Below the pieces are notes generated by a model. The model searched no databases and had not been told where the DNA came from. It saw only the letters and a program-made list of their open reading frames with translations. A program made the position numbers and the translations under genes. Source: Pholis gunnellus (Eukaryota > Chordata > Actinopteri > Perciformes > Pholidae). From it: 64,000 nt of DNA. Shown here in pieces: positions 1 through 11,083 of this stretch (its first letter is position 1; each line of letters starts with the position of its first letter). The stretch spans positions 1,335,001 through 1,399,000 of the forward strand of contig OU342824.1 of the NCBI GenBank assembly GCA_910591455.2, read 5' to 3'.

Positions 1-609
1 ACACAAAAATATGCACGTCATGTCAATGACCCGAGTATATTGAACTACTGGAAGTGCTATAAAAACACATTGCTCCCTAATTCCTGACAGTGACTGATAT
101 TTCACTTCAGGACATCTCTGACTTCATACATCCTGAAAATCAAACAATAAATTCAGAGACTTTGCAAAGTAAAATCCTCTAGAAGTGTATGATTCAACAT
201 ATTACCATGGTCTATTGTTACAAGTAAATTTAAAAACAGCAGTGAATCGATATATCGAATAGCAACACTTGTAGATTCACCATACTTAAAAATCGCAATG
301 CATATCTAATCAGCACCCAAGTACCATGATAGTAGGAGAAAAAAATATCGTACCGGCCATAGAAAGCATAAGAACTGAAAATATTTGACAATAGGCTATT
401 ATTACAACCAAAATTGGTATGTGGTACTAAATGATGCTCCATTTTTCAATATTTGGCACCAAAGCATAGCGTCACCCCCATAAAGGTGGCACATTTTGAT
501 ACCCATTAATGTGGAATCAGTGTTAGCTGAGGTGACTTCCAATATAAGTCAATCACTGAACATGTGATCATATTTGATGATCATATTTCATATCCATCAG
601 CTCAGACTG
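1..609. other. No recognisable feature
   Basis: AT-rich sequence with short ORFs only. I see no coding signal, tandem repeat or transposon end here. Confidence 0.5.
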
Positions 610-1108
610 TGGCAGACTGTTATTCGGGCGGCAAACTCCGGTTCTGCTGAGTGAAGCCAATGCGGAAGTGTCTTGAAAGTTGCATTCTCTCTACTGACCA
701 TCAGGGGTCAGTAGAGAGAATGCAGTTGAATCCAGCTGCAAAAAGAAATCTGATACCTCAGTAAACATTGTAAACATGGGTTTATGGTCTCAATCTCTAG
801 TTTCAAGTCTTCTTCAATACAGCATGATGTTCATTTAGTAAATGATGGTCCATTTAGAGTCACACAGACCATAAAGCAGGGGATGCTTTAGGGCGGGGCT
901 ACTGTGATTGACAGGTTGCTACCAGAGCCGTATACGGCGTCTCTACGTCACTCCTGAACATTCCAAATATGTTACTGTCAATTCATTGATTGCAAAAAAG
1001 CCAAGATGGCGACGGTGAAATCGCCAAACTCCAGGCTTCAAAACGGCAGTCTACAAACCAATGGGTGACGTCACAATGACGATGTCCACTTCTTATATAC
1101 AGTCTATG
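610..1108 (-). repeat. Dispersed repeat family E, copy 1
   Basis: Related copies occur at about 27812-28380 and 35541-35795, in the opposite orientation, with a short piece at 26308-26352. Shared landmarks, read on the minus strand, are a start resembling catagactgtatataagaag, a GC-rich segment with gcgtcacc-type motifs, the segment actaaatgaacatcatgctg and an end rich in gttgccg. There is no ORF of note. From memory this resembles a repeat common in percomorph fish; I cannot assign a superfamily because terminal repeats and target duplications are not clear. This copy differs from the others by an extra inverted segment forming a perfect hairpin. Confidence 0.65.
681..724. repeat. Perfect 19-bp inverted repeat (hairpin)
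   Basis: The left arm at 681-699 and the right arm at 706-724 are exact reverse complements, separated by the 6-nt loop atcagg. The left arm matches the other copies of the surrounding repeat, whereas the right arm replaces sequence present there, so a local inverted duplication is the simplest explanation. The stem is shorter than a usual animal microRNA precursor and pairing does not continue beyond it. Confidence 0.85.
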
Positions 1109-2462
1109 CTCTTATTACAATATCAGCCATTTATAACCACAATCAGTCAACAAAAAGCATGCACAGGCAGTGCTGCCTGTCTCGTCCTCTCTCTCCCTCC
1201 CCTCTGGCATACATGACAGCAGCAACGAGGACAAGCTGTTTTCCCTGCTGATAAATATTCCGACACACCGCGCCTGACAGGACGGGTACAACGGGCAGGA
1301 ATTGGGATGGACAGGTTGTGTGTGCGTGTGTTTGCGCACGCGTGTCGGTGTGTGTGTGTGTGTGTGTGACAGGCAGGTCGTCTCCATGGTGCCAGGGCGG
1401 CGTTCTGAATCGGCCTGAGACGCTCCCTCCAGGTTGGAGCCTAGCAGACTCTGTGTAACTAGACCTCCGTTGTTCCCACCCCGCCAACCTTCCACCCCCC
1501 TGCTCCCCCCCACGCTCTGCTTCCTGCCTCATCAGCTCACCCAGAGGAGGAGGGCCGGGCGCTGCCTTCTTGCCAGCCCGAAAATGCTGACATGCACAGG
1601 CTGGCATCCCTTCACTTGGAACGATCTCCCTCCTCTTCACTCCTCTCTTCTCCCTCCCTCTTCTCTCTGTTCTCTCGCCTTTCCTTTGCTGCTTAAACTG
1701 CGCGTCCAGCCAAAGCAGAAAATAGAGTGGGATATTTATAGAAAGATGAGATAAAGGGGGGGTAGTGCCTCCTTTTCACTGGACACGGGGGATTATGTTT
1801 TATTATTTATGTCTCTCCTTTTTTCTGCCTTTCTCCAATTTCCCTTTTTTAACGATTTTTTTCTTTCTTTTAGCAGGCAGTTGCCAGTTCCTGTCCTCTA
1901 ATTACTGTTCCTCCATGGATGGCTGTCCTCTTTCAAACTAAAGAGGATTAACACAACACAACACAGTGGAGAGGGACAACACATTTGGAGAGGGAAGGGG
2001 AAGTGGGGTGTGGAAATAGGGTGTGGTCTTACAGAATAAGCTTGAAGAGGGGTGTTATTGAAGAGGAAGAGGAAAAATAGTGGCTTACATTACAGTGTGT
2101 TCACCAGCCTTTAGAATTCATTGATTAATGGATGTGTTAATTATGAGGGTGCTGAAAACACGTCTGAAGTCGAGAGTGCAGCTGGTTAACATGTTGCCCA
2201 CCAACACTCAGAAACTACATGTTTATTCTCCTTATATTATTTCACACAGGAGTTATAAGGGGCGTGTATCTCTCCCCCTTTCATCCATTTCTGGATACAT
2301 GGCCTATGATGTGGCCAAATGGGGGAGGCACACGTTCCTGCTAATGTTTTTCTGGCTAGGAAATGAAGGGATTCTGTCCAGTTAAATATTAGACAGCTTT
2401 TAATTTGAAACAGATACAGGAAGTGTTGAGCTTGTATTTTAAAATCACACACCCTAACCCGT
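1109..2462. other. Unannotated stretch with a small TG tract
   Basis: It holds a TG microsatellite at about 1348-1368 and pyrimidine-rich sequence around 1620-1700. Open frames across 1115-1754 come from low-complexity sequence on both strands and match no family I recognise. Confidence 0.45.
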
Positions 2463-2595
2463 CCACTAAGGCTTGCTACTCCCTCACTACGAGGGACATG
2501 CTACCACTCAACACAATAACCTGTTTGCTGTCCTGGCTCCACAATGGTGGAATAAATTCTCCCCGTTGACATCAGGCCAGCAACCTTTACATGGT
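2463..2595 (+). pseudogene. Fragment of L2/CR1-type LINE ORF (RT C-terminal region)
   Basis: Conceptual translation gives RPLRLATPSLRG and, after a frameshift and a stop, LFAVLAPQWWNKF. The L2 copies elsewhere in this window have RPLRSA, PSLRGPCGRS and LFSVLAPQWWNELP at the corresponding place, near the end of the reverse transcriptase ORF. Only this short piece is recognisable, with neither the catalytic RT core nor the 3' tail. It is an old, broken insertion with no coding capacity. Confidence 0.7.
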
Positions 2596-3760
2596 TACAT
2601 TTGTCACTGAAATGCTGCCAAATGTGCATGGTTAAAAACAAAAAGTGCATGGTTACTGTTCCTGGAAGTAACTTTACTGTCAGCACAGCCACCGAGGCCT
2701 TTCCACTGTTAACTCGTTAACAACAACGTTAACAACGTTTGCAGGCAGCAGTGTAAAACAGTGACGGACACCATGGAGTCTGACATTCCCCTTGTTGTGG
2801 ATGGCTTGGATGTGATTGGAGAATGCTGCTAGTTGGTAGATGAGGGGCTGGTTGAACATACTGACACACACACTCAAGACGAAGGGGAGCAGATAGAAAA
2901 GGTTACCGATAAACATATGCTTTTGACGGCCATATTGATTTTCAGCAATTTCCCACAGAACTTGTGATTTGTTTTGTTGTCGATGGATGTCGTCAAACCT
3001 CCGACTTGAGTCAACATATGTGGTTAATGAGAGTGTGTCTGTGTAGACTCGGTTTGACTGTACAGTCTGCACTTCTGATTGCTTAGATACTGTCACTAGG
3101 ATCTGAAATACATTGGGGCTATAGCATAATGCACACACACACACACACACACCTCATGTGTCCATCCACAAGATGCTGGCCATGTGTAGGCCATTATGTT
3201 TCTCTGAGGCGCTGCATCTCTAGTGTCTGTTTGTGTGTGTGTGGGTGGACCAAAATACAATGCACACACTTAAGCCTCCTACAAACACAAGCACGCACGC
3301 ACACTCACACACACACACACTCACACACACACACACTTACACACACACACCAAGACACATCCTGTAGTCAAGTGGGTGACTCTGATGAACACATTTTGAA
3401 GGTGTTGCTCTGTCAAAATGTTGACGATGCTGATGTGTTTAGAGTCGTTGGTTTCTCGAAGGCGGCCTCTTTTACAGCCACACACAGCAGTTGATACGCC
3501 GTCAACATCACACGGGTTCCACAGTGACTGATGATTCCTGACTCATTCACAAATCGGAGTCGGGGTGTGTTTGTATCTCGTGATAAATTACTCCTGTGCC
3601 ACTCCATGCCCCTGGTCCATATATATCATTTTAAGGTGTTTATACATGCATAACTCTGTATCAAATTATAATGGTAGTATAATAAAAAATACAGCCTCTG
3701 CTGTATTGTTAATACACTAACCCTGTACAACATCATGTTTAGTTTCACTTTTAGAGAACA
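2596..3760. other. Unannotated stretch with CA microsatellites
   Basis: CA tracts lie at about 3129-3152 and, interrupted, at 3291-3352. The ORFs across them encode runs of TH/HT or CV. Nothing else is recognised. Confidence 0.45.
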
Positions 3761-4803
3761 GGGGTCTCATTTATAAAACAGTGCGTAGGATCCACATTAA
3801 ATGTTTGCATACGTTCAAAGGAGGAAATGTACGTACTTTGACACGTCAACATGTCAAACTAAAGATCTGATTGGTTGAAGACTATACAATCAACAATATC
3901 GTCCACATTTACTTAAACTGCAAAAGGATTTACTTGTAATTCTGAAGGAGACAGCACAGAGGTGAAATCTGATTGGATAAAAGCTCTACTTAAAACAAGC
4001 TGTGCTGGAAGCAGAGCAACTGAGGAAGACAGTAGCTGTGCAATGAGAAAATAAGATAATGTTAATAATAATAATAATTATAATACATGTAGTGTATTTA
4101 TGAAAAATTATAAAATAGCTATAACTTAGTGATTCTGTCTAGGCCAGTAGAGAAGGCTTTGCTGGCCCTGACGGCCCGCGACTGCACAATCATTATGTGC
4201 ATGTGATGAAGATTTGCCAGGTGAGGTGACTAGAGAAGGCAGAGTGTGTGACATTCACTGCGGTGACTCCTCTGCTCCAGTGAGCTCTGATACTCTCATC
4301 AGATAGCTGTTTACAGTTTGTCCGTGTACAGTATGTTGAATTTGTCACTATGGAATAAACCATAAATGAATCAAACGTTCTGTTCACTGCAGCGATTTTT
4401 TTTTAATGAAAACAAAGATTGTGCTTCAGATTATTACTCTGTTCTGCATTTCTTTAACGCTACTTCAGGTTATCTCCACAGCTGACCGGGGTGCAGGCAA
4501 CGCTGATAAAATATGTAGTTGAGTTGGTTTATATTTGTTATAATTGAAATGTGCTTATAGTTATCTAGACTAGTACAAGCACAAATAACACTAGTTTGAC
4601 TGTTAATGATAAAGAGAATATATAGGTGCAAAGTAAGTAAGAAGTAATATGAAGTGAAATGATATGTGAGGTATCATTATACCTGTAATGATGCCTTTCA
4701 CATGTCATTTCTACAGTCAGGCTTCAACTCACCACCTTACCATCTGCGCCGCTAATTTCCTTGTGTCTTTTTACGCATGTGCAACAGTTATAAATGAGTC
4801 CCC
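3761..4803. mobile_element. Non-autonomous DNA transposon with short terminal inverted repeats
   Basis: The left end ggggtctcatttataa and the right end ttataaatgagtcccc are near-perfect inverted repeats. Inside the left end follows a segment with gtgcgtaggatcc; inside the right end is ttacgcatgtgcaac. No transposase is visible. The element is interrupted by the 3' part of an unrelated hAT-like repeat (about 3841-4184), leaving roughly 0.7 kb of its own sequence. No clear target duplication was seen, so the superfamily is left open; from memory PIF-Harbinger-like or hAT elements in fish can have such ends. Confidence 0.55.
3841..4184 (+). mobile_element. 3' fragment of hAT-like family A
   Basis: It closely matches the last about 340 bp of the elements at 28611-30127 and 49659-53141. 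Shared blocks are ctaaagatctgattggttga, gaaatctgattggataaaag and the terminal ggccctgacggcccgc. The right terminus here is gcccgcgactg. The 5' part of the element is missing, so this is a truncated copy, lying inside another transposon. Confidence 0.75.
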
Positions 4804-4814
4804 GGATACTTTAT

Positions 4815-5345
4815 AAGCCATAGTTCAATTAGCTAGTCCAAATCAGAATGAAATTGATAATTATTTTGGTTTGTTTTGTTCGGTTTCACAGTGACCATAT
4901 AAAGTGGGAGAGAGAATTGATCTTTTTTGTCTCTAGAGCTGCTACTTTAATGAAGACAAGCGTGGACTTTGAAATATTGCAGTAAACATTTTTCACTTTG
5001 ACAGGGAACTAACTGTTCTTCTCCAGTTTATCTCCTTAATGACTCTATAAACGTCACTTTTGTGATACTTCATTTATCATATTCTGTATGTTCTTCACGG
5101 CACCATGTCAAGCAAACAGTCAGTCCTTTCCCACTCACGTTAACCTGTCCTTTGCCTGTGTCCATCTAAACAAAAGCAGGCAGCCTGCTTGTTGGTTCAC
5201 TTCCTGCTATTGGGTGGGATTATGATCAATTGAAACACACAAGGGTTCGCTCAGAAACAGTCCACCTCTCGCAAGCGGTCCTGGACCAGTTGTTTTGGTC
5301 TGGACCAGAGTACGATAACTGCGGCAAGAGAGGTTGAACTGAACC
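4815..5345 (+). repeat. Dispersed repeat family I, copy 1
   Basis: Ends resemble those of the region 63340-63745 in inverted orientation: ttcggtttcacagtg near 4880 matches the reverse complement of cacagtgaaaccgaac near 63720, and the other side carries ctggaccag-type sequence in both. No ORF. It is likely a degenerate DNA transposon, with uncertain boundaries and superfamily. Confidence 0.4.
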
Positions 5346-6300
5346 AGAGTTCCAGTCAAACTGAATAAATGTTGGCTCGTGAAATTGCCCTAAAATAGAT
5401 AATGTTGTAGCCTCTTTGTATCTTAACTACAAAGAAGACTGTCCCTAACCGTGTAACCTTTGACTGACTTAGATTCCAACATGTTTTTAGAAGGATATTC
5501 ATTTCAGCCTGAGTAGTGTCTGTGAGTCTTTCTTTCAGGATACATATGGCGAAAACAACTCTGCTTGTAAGGTAGGGCCACCTGACTAAAGCACTTGCTA
5601 CCTCTTGATAAGTATATTGCTCTGACAACACAGTCAAAATTGAGACGAATGGATCAACACTTTTATGAACTCCTCTCTTCTCTTATCTGGACTATGGTTG
5701 TTGGTCAGTAAGAGGACGTTTTAGTAGGAAAATCAACATGAAACTATAAAAATAAGATATGTGTCTCCGCAAAAGCCATATCAATCTCATGTCTGTGAGT
5801 TACATCAGAACATTGTTAGCTTAGCTTAGCATACAGACTGGAAGCAGCAATGAACACATTTCTTTTCTCTTTGGTTTAATCCTTTCATAGACAGATATCT
5901 GGACATGTATGAGGATGTGTCTGATGTCTGATGAGACACATGACAAGCACACTTTGTCTCTGTATGTGTTAGTGGATTGATCGTTGTTAGCTATATACTC
6001 AAAATTGTTATTGTTGCAACCTAATTGCTATTTTTTTTTTTGACATTTTTTTGGCAGCTAGCAAACAACTTCAGGTGCATTAGCAGCCTTTTGAACTGAA
6101 GCAGGGCTGACCCTGAATTGCATTGTAGCGTGGGAAAACTAAGGTAGATGCAATCAGATTAGCGATTGGGCTAATGGAGACGCAAATGAGGGCTATTTTA
6201 ACTTTTTGCCTGGTGTTAATTTGGATACAAGACCCCTGAAATGAGGCGGCACCACCGTGGTTAGCTACAGGTCTTCCTTCCAAAGAGGGTGTCCGCACCA
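5346..6300. other. No recognisable feature
   Basis: AT-rich sequence with a short poly-T run near 6031. I see no coding or repeat signal that I can name. Confidence 0.4.
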
Positions 6301-6372
6301 TGATTGACCGGCGAACTGTCCGGGGTGTTCCCCGCCTCTCGCCCTGTAATATCAGCTGGGATCAACTCCAGG
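6301..6372 (+). repeat. Fragment of LINE/SINE 3' tail repeat (family J)
   Basis: The motifs ggcgaactgtccggggtg, cccgcctctcgccctg and atcagctgggat match a widespread teleost repeat whose 3' end reads cctgaacaggataagcgg followed by ggat repeats. A longer copy lies at 21579-21750. Here only the middle part survives. Confidence 0.6.
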
Positions 6373-8029
6373 TCCTATGGGACCTGTGTTTCTGTGTGTT
6401 GTTATTCGTGTGTGTTTGTCAAGATGGTAGCTTATGTATGCATTAGAGTAGGTATACCTGTATGATGTCATTTCATCACTGTCTATTCTTTATTCAGACA
6501 GTTGTAAGAATGACCACGTCTGTAAGCCATCACTGTGATTCCTATGTGTGATGCATAGTAAGTAAGAGCTGACTATTTCTACATTTTTGTATGTTCAATT
6601 GGGGTATGTGTTGAAATTGAACTTGACTGCACCATGTATTTGAGGAATGGGTATCTTCAGCTTTGACATGCGGTCTGTGTGTGTGTGTGTGTGTGGTGTA
6701 GGAGGTTGTTCCTTTGTTCCTCTGAGCCAAGGCAGTGGGGAACAGGGCTCTTACTTCCGTCTCACACCAGTGAACAGGTGTGGGGGGTCAGGCGGAATGT
6801 GTGTGTGTGTGTGCGTGTGTGTGTACTGAGAGTTGCGCTCAGTGGCATGGAACTGATTGCCCTGCCAAACCCTGACAATTACCATCCGGGCTTGGAGACA
6901 TCACCACACACATACACACACTTTCCAATTCCGGGCTTCAGTTTTTTCCTTCTCTCCAGCCAGCGGTGCTTGTCGTTCTCTGACCATCATGTCATGGAGG
7001 GAGATATGTGGAACAGGAAGATACACTGCTGCTAATGTCTTTACTCTGCATTTCTACATGCATTGTCACAATACACAGCACTACCAAAGCGATCTACGTA
7101 CAGTGAAGGCATTAGACACTGACGTTTCAGGAAAGACTGATCAGGGTGTTGTGCTGCTTTCATGTGCTTTCAGAATTATCGTGATTGCCTGTTCAAAACA
7201 CGCACAACCTGACAAACAGCTCAATGCACAAGCTCAATTTTTCTGGAGGTGTGTAGAAGCATTTTAGGTTAATCCATCACCACTATTGATACCAAATGAT
7301 CAACAGACTTTATTTGTAACAACGTTGATGGTCCTCAATTTAACATTCTAATGTTAGACAGTTACGTTAGGTTGAATTGATTTGGTTTTAGTAACGTTTG
7401 ATGGTTTTAGTAACGTTTGATGGATTACTATCCTCAAATGTTTGTTGAGATACATTCAATTTGAAATAGCAAATCATTTTTTTAAGAAACATTACAATGC
7501 TTTGATGATGCTTTGTCAACATAACAAGAACATTTTAAAAATACTTGTTTTTTAATTCAACCCCTAGGTAGGTATGGTTATTTGATGATTTACATGGGTC
7601 AGAAAAAGCTTATCTTCCCAGTGAAACATACAGTAAAGTACATACCTGAAAATTATTCTGCCAGTATATCACTGTACAGTCTCTCAAAAACTATTGTAGT
7701 ATGTAACTTAAATTAGTTTGAGCCTTGAATCTCTAGTGACTGTGTGAATGATGACTCTTGTCTGTCAGGAGCAAAGGTGGACTTAATAAAGTGTCTCACT
7801 TTAAACAATGGAAACGACAGTCAGTTTTATCTTCATTTTAAGCAATTTAGTTCCCTAACTGTAGCAAAGTAGATGTTCTCGTTACCATGATGACAAATGT
7901 TCCCTGATGGGGACATTATCCTTTCCTTGAAAAAGAGCTTGTTTTGAACCCAAACCATGAGTTTTCCCAGTTTATCCAGGTTGTGTTAAACTAAACCAAG
8001 TCATTTGGTGTCTAACCTTAACCAAATCT
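6373..8029. other. Unannotated stretch with TG microsatellites and a short tandem duplication
   Basis: TG/CA tracts occur at about 6677-6695, 6799-6823 and 6901-6922. A 19-bp unit containing ttttagtaacgtttgatg is repeated twice in tandem at about 7385-7422. Open frames at 6679-7267 lie over the microsatellites and resemble no known protein. Confidence 0.5.
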
Positions 8030-9087
8030 TTAAGGAACAGTGTGTAACATTTCAGGGGATTTTTTGGCAGAAATGTAAAATAGCATTCATAACCATGAGA
8101 CCATACATCAGAGTATAATAATCAGTGTTTTTCTTATCTTACAAACAGGGAGCAGGTCCTCTTCCACTCAGTCTGCCGTGTTTCTACAGCAGCCCAGCAC
8201 AGACAAACTCAACACTGACTCTAAAGAGAACCTTTTGAGTTTTTACGTTACCTGAAGGTAGGAATGGGTAACGGAACTCTGTATAAAACGGGCCCTGGTC
8301 CTAAATTATTAAAGACCAGATAAGCTCCAATGTCACTGGTTCTTTTATTTTTTAGAAAGGCTGCGACACAGTGAAGTGAACCATGTGAAGTAAAGATTAC
8401 TGGAGTTGACGACAACTGCACTCGTTACTGTATGTGCAATAAAATATTTGCAAGTAAAAAGCCAATACTTTATCAATATATCTGTTAAACAAGCATGAAC
8501 ATGTAAACAAAAGCAGAACCTAATTCAGTATGCTCTGTCCTCAGTCTCTCATCCACCGCCACTATATTTATACAAGCACAGCACGCACGATTGGCTAAAA
8601 CAGATGCTGTCTTTATGTAGCCTAATTGTTTAGCTTAGTTTGTTTTTGTCTTCTCTGCTGGCTGAGACAAAGCAGCCCTCCTTCCTCTACCAGTGGTGCC
8701 TGCAGGCAGTGAATCACATCAGGTGGACAGGAGGACAGGAAGATGTGTTCTTCATTCTTTATAAACTTCACTCAGATGTGTTATTTATTTTTGACATTTG
8801 ACATTTGTTTTCAGTGAGATATTAATGACCTTATATAGTGACTTTGCTGTTGCAAACATTACTGTTTTTAGATTCTATCCATGTTTTTAAAATTGATTCA
8901 ATCATGTAGAAGAACAGAGTATTGATAAGAGTAGCTCCTAGTCATACTAACATCCTAAAGAAAGCTATCCCTACCTGAAGGCCACCGTAGTTCTCCGACA
9001 CGCTTGGAAAGCGAGGGCTGAGCTGAGGGCTGTGTAGTTGCTTGCAATCTGCAACCTCACCACTAAATCTCCACACTGCTCTTTTAA
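8030..9087. mobile_element. piggyBac-like MITE (TTAA-flanked), split by an insertion
   Basis: TTAA lies at 8030-8033 and 9084-9087, with inverted ends ggaacagtgtg on the left and the reverse complement of cacactgctctt on the right. From memory this matches a common fish repeat with TTAA target sites, as in the piggyBac superfamily. The left arm (to 8258) and the right arm (from 8982) become continuous when the inner element is removed. No transposase is visible. Confidence 0.7.
8259..8973. mobile_element. Non-autonomous hAT-like element with perfect 8-bp target duplication
   Basis: The sequence cctgaagg occurs directly before (8251-8258) and after (8974-8981) this 715-bp segment. The ends are taggaatggg and the reverse complement of gctatcccta, a short imperfect inverted repeat (TAGGRATRG). 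An 8-bp duplication with short TAGGG-type ends is typical of hAT transposons. No ORF fits a transposase, so it would depend on one made elsewhere. It interrupts the TTAA-flanked element around it and is therefore younger than that element. Confidence 0.8.
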
Positions 9088-10637
9088 CCATAGTGGTGTT
9101 AGATCAGGAGGGACTCAGAAACAGTGACTTGTAACAGTTTTGGAAGTTTCTGAAAAATGATATCATCTTGTCTACAGAGAAGCCAGATTGTCGTAGAGAC
9201 CATCTTCCTACGGGGTCACACCAGTTGCAATGTCAAATCAGGACAGGGTACGTTAAGTGGGGGACCACCTTTTACACCCCATACTTGCTCAGACCATACC
9301 CATTTTCGGATCTTTGATCTCAACCTGTAAAGTGTCCATCTTTCACAGTTGTGACACTATCATGGAGAGAAAATCTGTCTACAGACATGACAGGTGCTGG
9401 CCAAGTACTTAAAAGCTCCTCTATAGTTCCTGCTGCAGTAGGTGTCTACAGCGCCACGTTTTGCCATGATGACGCTCACACAGACTCACAAGCTGAAAAC
9501 AATACCAGTGTTGCTGTTGTGGCTGATGAAAACGGCAATATGGATTATTTTGTTTTCTATGAAGATTCTTAGTCATCCAGGTGGCAACCTTATTCAAGAA
9601 TGTAAAAAAAATAAATCGCCTTCTAAATGTTGTACCCAAAAATAGTAAACTTCAGATTTTGGTGTATTTGTCAATCAAAAGCATTTAAATGCACTATAGC
9701 TGGTATTTATAACTTGCTAGATCACATAGGACCTCAGAAGGAATGTAAGTTTGATTGCTTGATCGACCCCATTACGTTGCCACTGGCTTCCAACCTGTGT
9801 CATTCCTCAGGCTGTATGAAAAGCCCACTTCATACACTTTTTGTGTCTTTACTGAAGCTAACATATTGTTGGGTTGTGTTATGAACTCTACACTGGGATT
9901 AAGTATACCAGTGTGCCTATTGCTGATGTTTAATGGCATGCATAGCTGTGGTTCGCAAGCATGAATGTTCAACGCAGCTATTTTGAGCCCACCATCATTA
10001 TCTTTGTCCTCGAGTGGAACTCTCCTTTAAATATGCTAATTCAGCTGGTGGAGGCTCTGGCAAGGTAATTGTTGAGCTTGTTGAGGTTGACAGTTTGCCT
10101 TGTTGTGTTTGTAGCAGAAATGCTCTCTGTAAGTACACACTTAACACAAAAACCTCTGCGCTTCGCAGCTTGTTTATTTTTCCTCAGCCAATAAAAAAGA
10201 CTTTGTCTCTTTCAGATTGAAACCATATGACATCAACTTCAAGTTTAATCTTCACATGACAAGAGACACAGTCTTGCTGTTGTTATGGGTGACTTGGTAG
10301 AAATCACAGGTATCTTAGTATAAGCCAGTAATAATCCATGCATACATACATGGTGTGGCAATCATGATACATCAGTGGGGTCAGGAGACACACTGCAACA
10401 CTCTCTGTTTGGTGTTTGACAAAGCTTGGTTGACAAGAAGCCAATAAAAGCTGCACATGTGACTGTGACTATACGTGTGCTGACTCAGGCTGCAGCGTGA
10501 TTGATAGATGCTTAATTTATTACAGCTCTTGGCAGGTGTTTGAGCTCACTGTGGTTTATGGTGTCTGCATTAGGGATTAAGAGGATGGTCATGAAGATGC
10601 TGTTGTCAAAAGCCCCATGAGATGTGGTGCCATGCCT
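9088..10637. other. No recognisable feature
   Basis: Several short ORFs occur at 9351-10220, but none has recognisable motifs or codon bias. No repeat ends were seen. Confidence 0.4.
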
Positions 10638-10638
10638 T

Positions 10639-11083
10639 TGTTCCAATGGCCCTTTATTCCCGAAACCCCAATAGTCTGAAAAAGTCCCACTGGCCCAAAA
10701 GCCCATTTGTCTTACATACTCCCATTGCTCCGAAAATATACACCCTCCATGCAACAAACAGACGCACATGGCTGTTTATTATGTAAAATGACCTCATCAG
10801 AACTTGTTTTTTCCTACTATGGCGAATCTTAACCAATTTCACTCCTCATGCCTAAATCTAACCAAACCAACCAAAGGACGGCAGCGAGTAGGGCGGGTCA
10901 TGCCTCTGCCTGTAGGAAAGAAATGTTCTGAAAAAAGGTCTGATGACATCACTCTGCATAATAATTAGCAATGTGCTTCTGTTTGTTGCAGGCTAAGTGA
11001 TTATTTTCCGAATTATTAAATTATGGTCCTATGGCGCATTTTTCGGACTATTGAGCTTTTGGAATAATGGGCGAAAGGAACAT
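10639..11083. mobile_element. MITE with about 50-bp imperfect inverted repeats
   Basis: The left arm (about 10639-10690) contains ttgttccaatggccc, tttattcccgaa and caatagtctgaaaaa. The reverse complement of the right arm (about 11035-11083) contains tgttcctttcgccc, attattcc and caatagtccgaaaaa. The interior at 10810-10915 holds cctaaatctaaccaaacca, with a related string near 44660. No ORF. Superfamily not determined. Confidence 0.65.

Noticed and set aside
681..724. MicroRNA precursor
   Set aside because: The stem is only 19 bp with a 6-nt loop and no extended pairing; it sits in a repeat.
1115..1754. ORFs of 106-165 codons on both strands
   Set aside because: Low-complexity, TG-tract and pyrimidine-rich sequence read in several frames.
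3291..3352. CRISPR-like or regulatory tandem array
   Set aside because: Plain CA microsatellite with small interruptions; no spaced direct repeats anywhere in the window.
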